The notes under the pieces: model-generated
Databases searched by the model: none
What the model was told of the DNA's origin: nothing
Seen by the model: only the letters and a program-made list of their open reading frames with translations
Shown here: positions 59,101 through 64,000 of the stretch, piece by piece
Numbering within the stretch: position 1 is the first letter of the stretch
How the letters are laid out: every line of letters begins with the position of its first letter
Assembly: GCA_029718625.1 (NCBI GenBank)
Contig: CM056385.1
Coordinates: 25,612,895-25,676,894 of the forward strand
Source: Synaphobranchus kaupii
Taxonomy: Eukaryota > Chordata > Actinopteri > Anguilliformes > Synaphobranchidae
Length of the DNA stretch: 64,000 nt
Direction of reading: 5' to 3'
Made by a program: the position numbers and the translations under genes

Positions 59101-60920
59101 GTTGGCGTCGCGGCGGATGTGAACGGCGTTGCCGTTGCCGCCGACGGCCGTGCTCACGTCCCGCTCGGCCGAGTAGGTGAAGTTGTAGACGTAGTCCCCG
59201 GTGATGAGGCTGCGGGTGTGCAGGTGCGTGCCATTGGCGCTGAACAGGTAGAGCTCCTGGTCCACGGCCGATGCTATCTCGTACATGTTCCTGGGGTTCA
59301 GGCGCGGCCTGTTCCTGCTGAGCGCGCGGATGCGGATGTTGCCCAGGTCGGCGATGTACAGCGTGCCATCGGGAGACACCGCCAAGGAGGACGGGGCCTT
59401 CAGCTTACCGTCCCTGCCGTATCCACCGTCCCCTGTAACCAGGAGTGATGTGGGAACAAACGGTCAACATGTCACCCTGGCACTTAAACAATGGAATTTG
59501 CTTGGATTAGGCATCGAAAGCATATCCCAATCATTTCATGCCAACCCCCGTGCATGGCAACTGTGAACCAGCTAGTAGTGCCTTCACCGGAAAAAGATGA
59601 AGTATTTTGCAATTGGAGAGACACTGATAAAATCATGTTTTGAGTAACAGGTAATGATTTTCTTGCCAGGTGACGTATAATTAAAATAAACGATTATTAT
59701 TCTTTCTTTTTTTTTATTCGGGCATGTTCAACTGAAAAACTGAATCATTAAACATAATTTAATATAATAAAAATCATTAATCAGAATATAAACTGAAATG
59801 TTAAGTGTATTAGCGAAAAAAGGTTAAGTTTCCATTTAAAGTGGTTTATTTCCAATCAAAGTGTATTATTTCTTGCAGGTTATATTTCAGTAATGTGTGC
59901 TATATACTGTACAAGCTAGACTGCAGATTAACTGAGTAAATAAGCCTTTAGAATGTCATAGTTTACAAAAGCCACTTACAAAAACCCATAGAATCCTATG
60001 TTAAGCATGGGATGTTAAAAGGATATCAATGCTCGTAAAGGCCTGCAACTGTAATCACCTTCTGATCTGCCCAGCAAAGTCACACAACCTCTTGAACATG
60101 AGAACATTGATTTTACAGCTAAAAATACACAACATTGCAATGTATATATTATACTGTATAATCAATGTCGAAGTCTACATCAAAGAGGGTGTGGATGATT
60201 TTGTTGTTCCCATCTCTCTACGCTCAGATGTGACCTGTCAGTCTTCTGAAGGGAAGAATGCGCACATCTCATCTGACTGTATTTCAAATGGCCTGGTTGC
60301 TTCACTGTGGCATTAGCTGAGGTGGTTTTATGCTGCTTTACTTTAATGAATGTGAGATGTCCTGAAATAGATAAGAGATTTCAAAGAATGTAGATCTATC
60401 TATCTGTGCAATAATTTGTAACAAATACATACTGAAAGAGAAATATATTGTCCAGCGCAAATCCTGAGAAGGTTTACAGAGTGGCAAACATTTGCGTTCC
60501 TGAATAGGGTCTCAAGACGAATGAACGGATCCTTGGAGCTAAGTGTGGCCCACCTGAGAAGCAGTCACAGTTGGGGTCAATCTTGCAGTCGCACTCGGAG
60601 GGCGCCCCGGCGATGACAGAGATCTCTCCGTTGGTGGTGACCTGCTGGACACGGTTGATCTTCCTCTCATCCGTCTCGGCAATGTAGAGCACGCCCGTGT
60701 GGGACAGGGCGATGGCCTTGGCCGCCTCCAAGGTGGAGTGTACGGCGGCCTTGCTCACTAGGTAGTGGTCGATTCCTGGGACCTGGCAGTGGATGGGACG
60801 GCCTGCCACGATACGCACCTGGTGGCTCTCCGACACCTGGATCACAATGTTGTTGTCCAGGATGTAGAGGGAATTGTCCAAAGGGTTAACGGCCAAATCA
60901 GTGGGCCATTCCAGGCGGAC
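43429..60920 (-). CDS. tenm1: Teneurin-1, 3' part of the gene (nine C-terminal coding exons)
   Basis: Teneurins are type II membrane adhesion proteins of synapses. This part encodes the C-terminal extracellular region, about 1,360 codons. Exons in transcript order are 60554-60920, 58922-59432, 55755-55927, 52257-52492, 49708-50001, 48648-49035, 44935-46155, 44511-44653 and 43429-44191. They encode NHL propeller repeats, the YD-repeat barrel, the Rhs-like core ([14 protein letters not shown]), then the toxin-like domain and TCAP segment ending [11 protein letters not shown]. Every junction has GT-AG ends and the phases agree. The paralogue call rests on TCAP-1-like wording ([18 protein letters not shown]), on [12 protein letters not shown], and on linkage to sh2d1a as in human. 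The transmembrane, EGF and cytoplasmic exons lie beyond 64,000. One frame break occurs in a G8 run in the last exon. Confidence 0.95.
44511..44653 (-). CDS. tenm1: tenm1 exon, second from 3' end
   Basis: 143 bp between acceptor ctgtgattttag and donor gtgatt. It encodes [20 protein letters not shown] through [10 protein letters not shown]. It enters in phase 1 and leaves in phase 0. Confidence 0.93.
44935..46155 (-). CDS. tenm1: tenm1 large exon: YD barrel and Rhs core
   Basis: A 1,221-bp exon from acceptor ttctctccacag to donor gtatga. It begins [20 protein letters not shown] and carries repeated YxxxGxL-type YD motifs ([37 protein letters not shown]), then the Rhs-type [17 protein letters not shown] and the conserved [14 protein letters not shown]. 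The barrel is a closed shell in solved teneurin structures. The open frame runs on upstream into the intron to 46495 by chance. Confidence 0.95.
46217..47207. mobile_element. Tc1-like MITE containing the palindromic core, copy 3
   Basis: The left side starts cagtgagcactataattcat. Inside it, ccatatcggatgaaccgttt and tacatagtccccccc are mirrored at 47125-47190. The centre (about 46470-47070) is the palindromic core shared with copies at 12760 and 37245. The outermost right terminus appears truncated. It ends about 60 bp from the acceptor of the large tenm1 exon. Confidence 0.72.
47208..48647. other. tenm1 intron, no additional gene seen
   Basis: AT-rich intronic sequence. A 91-codon minus-strand frame at 47704-47979 has no recognised motif; the text near 47940-48010 is less AT-rich and may be a repeat fragment. 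Confidence 0.5.
48648..49035 (-). CDS. tenm1: tenm1 exon: YD repeats
   Basis: 388 bp from acceptor ctctgttgcag to donor gtaatgg. It encodes [56 protein letters not shown] and [18 protein letters not shown]. It enters in phase 0 and leaves in phase 1. Its GC content is well above the introns. Confidence 0.95.
49141..49259 (+). mobile_element. L2/CR1-type LINE 3'-end fragment
   Basis: cctgctttccctcttggtct through acacacctcttcagactcct and atatagcatttgtttcttgc parallels the LINE 3' end at 61330-61420 closely. It is a heavily truncated copy in a tenm1 intron, starting about 100 bp from the exon. Confidence 0.7.
49708..50001 (-). CDS. tenm1: tenm1 exon: YD repeats
   Basis: 294 bp (98 codons, phase 0 on both sides) from acceptor gttgttgtcag to donor gtagca. 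It encodes [39 protein letters not shown] and [14 protein letters not shown]. Confidence 0.95.
50002..52256. other. tenm1 intron with a TTAA-type MITE
   Basis: AT-rich intron. Besides the TTAA-flanked element at 50927-51399 I see A and T runs (50650, 51047) but no gene. Confidence 0.5.
50927..51399. mobile_element. piggyBac-like MITE with triplicated left end
   Basis: TTAA flanks both ends (50923-50926 and 51400-51403). The ends are CCCTCATATTATGTTC and aacataatatgaggg. The first 29 bp, including TTAA, are repeated three times in tandem (50923, 50952, 50981). There is no transposase. Confidence 0.75.
52257..52492 (-). CDS. tenm1: tenm1 exon: YD barrel
   Basis: 236 bp from acceptor tgtcccccttacag to donor gtacgg. 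It encodes [40 protein letters not shown] and [12 protein letters not shown], with N-glycosylation sequons NIS and NFS. It enters in phase 1 and leaves in phase 0. The donor gtacgg is non-consensus at +4 to +6, but the open frame beyond it is not teneurin-like. Confidence 0.93.
52790..53445 (+). mobile_element. Probable non-LTR retroelement fragment
   Basis: A GC-richer segment with overlapping but motif-poor frames is followed by tggctgtatatattggcatt and ends in a LINE-like 3' tail (aataaaatatattctattct). The family is uncertain, and the 126-codon frames here are not confidently coding. Confidence 0.4.
54208..54600 (+). mobile_element. Near-complete tRNA-derived SINE with perfect 16-bp target duplication
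   Basis: AAGAAAACATGTACAT occurs exactly before (54192-54207) and after (54601-54616) the element. The head gggcgctgcggtggtacaac carries A-box and B-box (gggttcgcgcccc) motifs with a tRNA-like anticodon arm. A GC-rich body follows, ending in an A-rich tail. The exact long duplication indicates recent LINE-mediated insertion. The fragment at 14092 is a relative. Confidence 0.92.
55755..55927 (-). CDS. tenm1: tenm1 exon: YD barrel
   Basis: 173 bp from acceptor ttctctttgtgtag to donor gtacgc. It encodes [20 protein letters not shown] and [12 protein letters not shown]. It enters in phase 2 and leaves in phase 1. Confidence 0.94.
55969..57431 (+). mobile_element. Tc1/mariner element, near full length but broken, in tenm1 intron
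   Basis: The termini are CAGTGCCCTCCACTATTATT on the left and aataattgtggagggcactg on the right. TA follows the right end; the left TA has decayed. A second inner repeat, attattggcacccct, lies near 56180. The element is 1,463 bp and carries the 3' half of a transposase gene on the + strand. It starts 41 bp upstream (in transcript sense) of a tenm1 exon. Confidence 0.9.
56390..57290 (+). pseudogene. Tc1-like transposase pseudogene
   Basis: Conserved pieces include [20 protein letters not shown], the first catalytic region with W-stop-DETK (tgg tga gat gaa), [22 protein letters not shown] out of frame near 56920, and [18 protein letters not shown] with the final catalytic residue near 57001-57050. 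Stops and frameshifts separate them and the N-terminal DNA-binding part is not recognisable, so it cannot make an active enzyme. Confidence 0.9.
57432..58921. other. tenm1 intron, no additional gene seen
   Basis: AT-rich. A 61-codon minus-strand frame at 57823-58008 has no teneurin similarity, and the adjoining exons join in phase without it, so it is not an exon. Confidence 0.55.
58922..59432 (-). CDS. tenm1: tenm1 exon: end of NHL propeller, start of YD barrel
   Basis: 511 bp from acceptor ctcctggttacag to donor gtaagg. NHL motifs include [22 protein letters not shown]-type text includes [36 protein letters not shown] and [16 protein letters not shown]. It enters in phase 1 and leaves in phase 2. 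Strongly GC-rich. Confidence 0.95.
59433..60553. other. tenm1 intron, no additional gene seen
   Basis: AT-rich intron sequence. A 95-codon + strand frame at 60029-60316 has no recognised motif. Confidence 0.5.
60554..60920 (-). CDS. tenm1: tenm1 exon: NHL propeller
   Basis: 367 bp from acceptor cgtcgtttcctcag to donor gtgggc. It encodes [51 protein letters not shown] and the cysteine cluster [13 protein letters not shown]. It enters in phase 0 and leaves in phase 1. It is the most 5' tenm1 exon in the window. Confidence 0.95.
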
Positions 60921-61189
60921 CTGAGGAAACGACGCACGCCCACCCTTAGCTGACTGTTCTACCAACCACCTGCCACCCACCCATTATCACACATGGAGGG
61001 CAGAGACATCACAAACATGGCAAACATTTACACACCAGTTGAACATAATCTCTATCATCTATAGAGAATGGCCTTGCTTTTCCAACTGTAATTATTTCAT
61101 TTGTTATAAATTTTTTCATTGTTCATCATCTTTATTTGAATGTATTTCACAAGCAATTATCTGAATCTAACCTGTCCTTCACTTGGGGT

Positions 61190-61674
61190 GGGAAAGGAGT
61201 GTCAGCAGACTAGCAAGTAGCAAGGGTGGGTGCTGGCTGACCACCACTGGGGAGTGTCTCCACCCTAGCTCCCCAGTGGTGGAACAAACTCCCCTTTCCT
61301 CTACAAAATGCCCAATCACTGCCTGCTTTCTGCTGTGGACTGAAGACACACCTCTTCAGACTTTACCTTGACTGACCCACCAATGTAGTACTACTTACAT
61401 ATAGCACTTGTTTCTTGTACCCTGTACCTTACTTCATCTTACTGTACCTTTAACACAAATAACACTGGTCTCTTGATTGTGACGTTGTAGTTTCTTGTCT
61501 TACTGACTTAGCCTTAAGACTTACCCGTAGCTTACTATGTGATATGTCTATGGATAGCCGTTACGTTATGATAGAACTGTACTTTATCTGACCTGCTTCA
61601 ACGACCTATAACTGCACCAATAACTGCACTTATAGTGTTTGCTTTGGACAAAAGTGTCTGTAATGTAATGTAAA
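61190..61674 (+). mobile_element. L2/CR1-type LINE 3' end
   Basis: A short frame at 61259-61375 reads STLAPQWWNKLPFPLQ, then SLPAFCCGLKTHLFRLYLD and a stop, the typical C-terminus of an L2/CR1 reverse transcriptase ORF. A 3' UTR follows, ending gctttggacaaaagtgtctg with taatg repeats, the tail also seen in the SINEs here. It is 5'-truncated. Confidence 0.8.
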
Positions 61675-61766
61675 GGGAACTTGTTCTCTAACCCACATTA
61701 TCTGAGCCACAAATGACCCTTGACACAGAACTGGAGGAGACCCTGCCTTTTACATGAGACTCCTCA

Positions 61767-61849
61767 CTCATGGAGGGCTCTGTGACTCAAGGAGGGCTCT
61801 GTGACTCAAGGAGGGCTCTGTGACTCATGGAGGGCTCTGTGACTCAAGG
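61767..61849. repeat. 19-bp tandem repeat, about four copies
   Basis: The unit ctcaaggagggctctgtga repeats with a/t variation at one position (catgg or caagg). Confidence 0.85.
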
Positions 61850-61904
61850 CGCAGTGTTGTCCTGGCATCCTGGTCAAAGTCCAGACCAAACTGCTGTAGC
61901 AGTC

Positions 61905-62008
61905 CGGAAATCAAACAGTTACCCAGCCTCCACAGCTAATTAAAATCCTCCCCTCTCGGAAATCAAACAGTTACCCAGCCTCCACAGCTAATTAAAATCC
62001 TCCCCTCT
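61905..62008. repeat. 52-bp perfect tandem duplication
   Basis: Two identical 52-bp copies (cggaaatcaaacagttaccc ... aatcctcccctct), 61905-61956 and 61957-62008, without a difference. Confidence 0.95.
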
Positions 62009-62582
62009 CGAACACAAATTATGTTTGTTGAGTGCCATTCAACAGGGGGGAATTGGTGAAGCCACCCCATCACTGTAAAGACCTTTTGGATTATGTTGTG
62101 AAAAATTATACATAAATGCAAATCATTTAAATCCATCACACATCAGTGTCAGTTTGTCAACAACTGTGTATTGTCCATTTATTAAAAAAATAATAATTCT
62201 GTACCGCAAAATTTGTAATCTTTCTTTGCCAAGAGGGTTATTGGGAAAAAAAAGTGAGTTATGGAAGGTACTTAACTGTGGCTGACAGTGAAACTAGTGA
62301 GCAGTTGTTTATCTGGAAAAGCCCAACTGGAAAACGAGCATGCTGTTCGAAGGCAAAGGAAGCTTAGCTTGGCCCTGCAGTGAGTAGGGGCTTGTCACAT
62401 GAATAGCTAATTGACGCCTTGCATCTCTTCCTAGAGTACCTTGTGAAAAACAAAATCAGTGTGTGTTATTGCTGCCTGATTAGAGCTCGATTATGCTGCG
62501 CGTGATGTGAGTGGGACACCTGTAAAGTTTGCTTCTGTCAGACATGCGTCCGACACATTACGCTTTAGCCAGGAGAGTATAT

Positions 62583-62629
<47 letters not shown>

Positions 62630-63763
62630 TCTTAAAGTTTGTGAATCCTTGAGAGAGAGGCATTCAACCTAAATGTTGCAGCGTAAGGCACACCTTGAGC
62701 TCTATTATACCGTGCCCAATGCGGAGGCTTACAGACAAATATTGCAAGTCCATTTTGCACTTGTCAGTCATACTGGCACAGCGCTTATTGAGGTTTCCTT
62801 TCAGCACAGTAATGCAACGGGCCTGTTATGAAACTTTCACTGATTAAGGCACTTTTACTTCAGTTATATCTGAGGGTGGGGAGGGACGGCAGATCATATC
62901 GGGGATAAAACGGGGAGATCGATCCGCGCAAAATGAACAGCGGCATCTACGAGCTGCGCACCCAGTACTTGGCCTGTTGTCTTTTCTCAAGTGTGTGACT
63001 TTCTTGCTCTCGCATTGTTTTCGGAATGACGCTGCTCGGGATTTAAGCGGCGATCCCGGCGGTCTATCCCGGCTTTATGTGAGAGCTAAATAACCCTCAT
63101 CAGAATCCGATACAGAAATCAAGTGCGGCTCATTGTGTGGGCTGAGCTTTCAGCTGACCGCTCAACACTTTGAGAAATTGCCTGCTGTCTCCACATGCTG
63201 AGCAGGCCCAGGGCCTGGCCAGGAAAAGAAGGAAACAAACGGAATGATTTCTCCAGGGAACGCCGTCGTCTTTACCTACACGGCCTTCGTCGGCTACGTT
63301 CAGCGGTGGGGGGTGGGGGGGGGCCCGCGAGCGGGTTTCCCTGAGCTCAGAAAGACTCGGAGTGAAATGCATGATCTATTTCGATAAACCGCGAGGACTC
63401 TGGGTCCTGGCAGGTGACCCTCGGGCCGATCACAGTAAGCAATCATCTCCTGTCCCGTGTCTTCGACTGGTGCGGAAACTGGGTCAGTAAGCGCCGCGTG
63501 TCGGAGGAAGCAAGGCATGTGTGCGAGATTCCTTCCTGGACGTGGAAATGTGAGGCTAGCAGTCCTTGCACATTCTGCTAGGTAATCTAAATGGGTCCAT
63601 TATGTTCAATGCCAGGGTATGACATCCCTTAAATGAACTCATCGCCAGTAAGGCCTCCTGTAGAGAAGGTCTTCTCACTCCTGAGATGCTATATGGCTTG
63701 TATTAAATGTGAATAAATAAAGTAGTAGCAGGGAGACATTAACTGCAAATTTGAGATACTGAA
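62009..63763. other. tenm1 intron / flank with GT microsatellite and GC-rich segment
   Basis: A GT run lies at 62589-62623. A GC-rich, CpG-bearing segment (about 62,880-63,500) has no recognisable exon, and the frames on the minus strand lack motifs. It may belong to the LINE whose ORF opens at 63764, or it may be tenm1 intron. Confidence 0.4.
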
Positions 63764-64000
63764 ATGTTTTTAGAATCTTTTACGGTTCCGGATGCACCAG
63801 TTAGCCTGTCTTTAAGTAGGACCCCGGCAGAGCCTTCGCAGCAAGGCGGGTGGATTACAGTTCGGGAACGTAGTCGAAAACCTAAGCCTCCACCAGTGCA
63901 CAAACAACCCATTCACGTTTCCAACAGGTTCTCCCCCCTCAGTAACGCACCGGCTGTGAAACCTGTTAAAAAAAGAACTCTGGTGATTGGCGACTCTATT
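63764..64000 (+). CDS. Partial ORF, probable LINE ORF1 (L2/CR1 type), cut by window edge
   Basis: From ATG at 63764 a frame stays open for 79 codons to the window edge. It has a Pro/Ser/basic-rich region with GGWITVRERSRKPKPPP and NRFSPLS, then KKRTLVIGDSI at the very end. The NRF-x-PL motif followed by a VIGDSI strand is typical of the first ORF of fish L2/CR1-like LINEs, where GDS opens an SGNH-esterase-like domain. The body would continue past 64000. The family call is inference from motifs only. Confidence 0.6.
   Translation, partial: MFLESFTVPDAPVSLSLSRTPAEPSQQGGWITVRERSRKPKPPPVHKQPIHVSNRFSPLSNAPAVKPVKKRTLVIGDSI

Overview
The window looks like a piece of a teleost (ray-finned fish) genome. 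The protein-coding genes are vertebrate genes with spliced or single-exon structures. The background is AT-rich and packed with element types common in fish: Tc1/mariner, hAT, TTAA-type (piggyBac-like) and palindromic MITEs, tRNA-derived SINEs with an L2-type tail, L2/CR1-type LINE ends, a full-length Ty3/gypsy element, and long TA and CA microsatellites. I cannot name the species.

Layout. Bases 1-12,000 hold no recognised gene. They are a repeat mosaic centred on a tandem array (2617-7145) with an A-A-B higher-order organisation, broken by a hAT-like element and a 1.9-kb TIR element. A candidate promoter and 5' exon near 12,066-12,197 lead into an angiotensin II type 2 receptor gene (agtr2, + strand, single coding exon 14,309-15,463). 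A tRNA-Val-like sequence lies at 17,013-17,084. Bases 20,946-30,045 are an intact-looking Ty3/gypsy retrotransposon: two nearly identical LTRs, a tRNA-Thr primer binding site, a 1,973-codon single gag-pol frame with a PNMA-like Gag, and a polypurine tract. Its 3' LTR ends only about 400 bp upstream of the start codon of sh2d1a (SAP adaptor, + strand, three exons, 30,449-33,970). From 34,000 to 43,400 there are mostly MITEs and satellites. From 43,429 to 60,920 the minus strand carries the nine 3'-most coding exons of teneurin-1 (tenm1): the end of the NHL propeller, the YD barrel and Rhs core, and the C-terminal toxin-like/TCAP region. The 5' exons lie beyond the window. The last 237 bases open into what looks like the first ORF of an L2/CR1-type LINE.

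How it fits together. agtr2, sh2d1a and tenm1 are all X-linked in human, and SH2D1A and TENM1 are close neighbours there, so the window appears to preserve part of an ancestral vertebrate linkage group. The genes act separately: a peptide-hormone GPCR, a lymphocyte SH2 adaptor and a synaptic adhesion protein. The most notable observations are the young PNMA-like retrotransposon next to sh2d1a, loss of two hallmark class A GPCR residues in agtr2, one palindromic core shared by three differently ended Tc1-like elements, the A-A-B array, and a one-base frame break in a G8 run of the last tenm1 exon.
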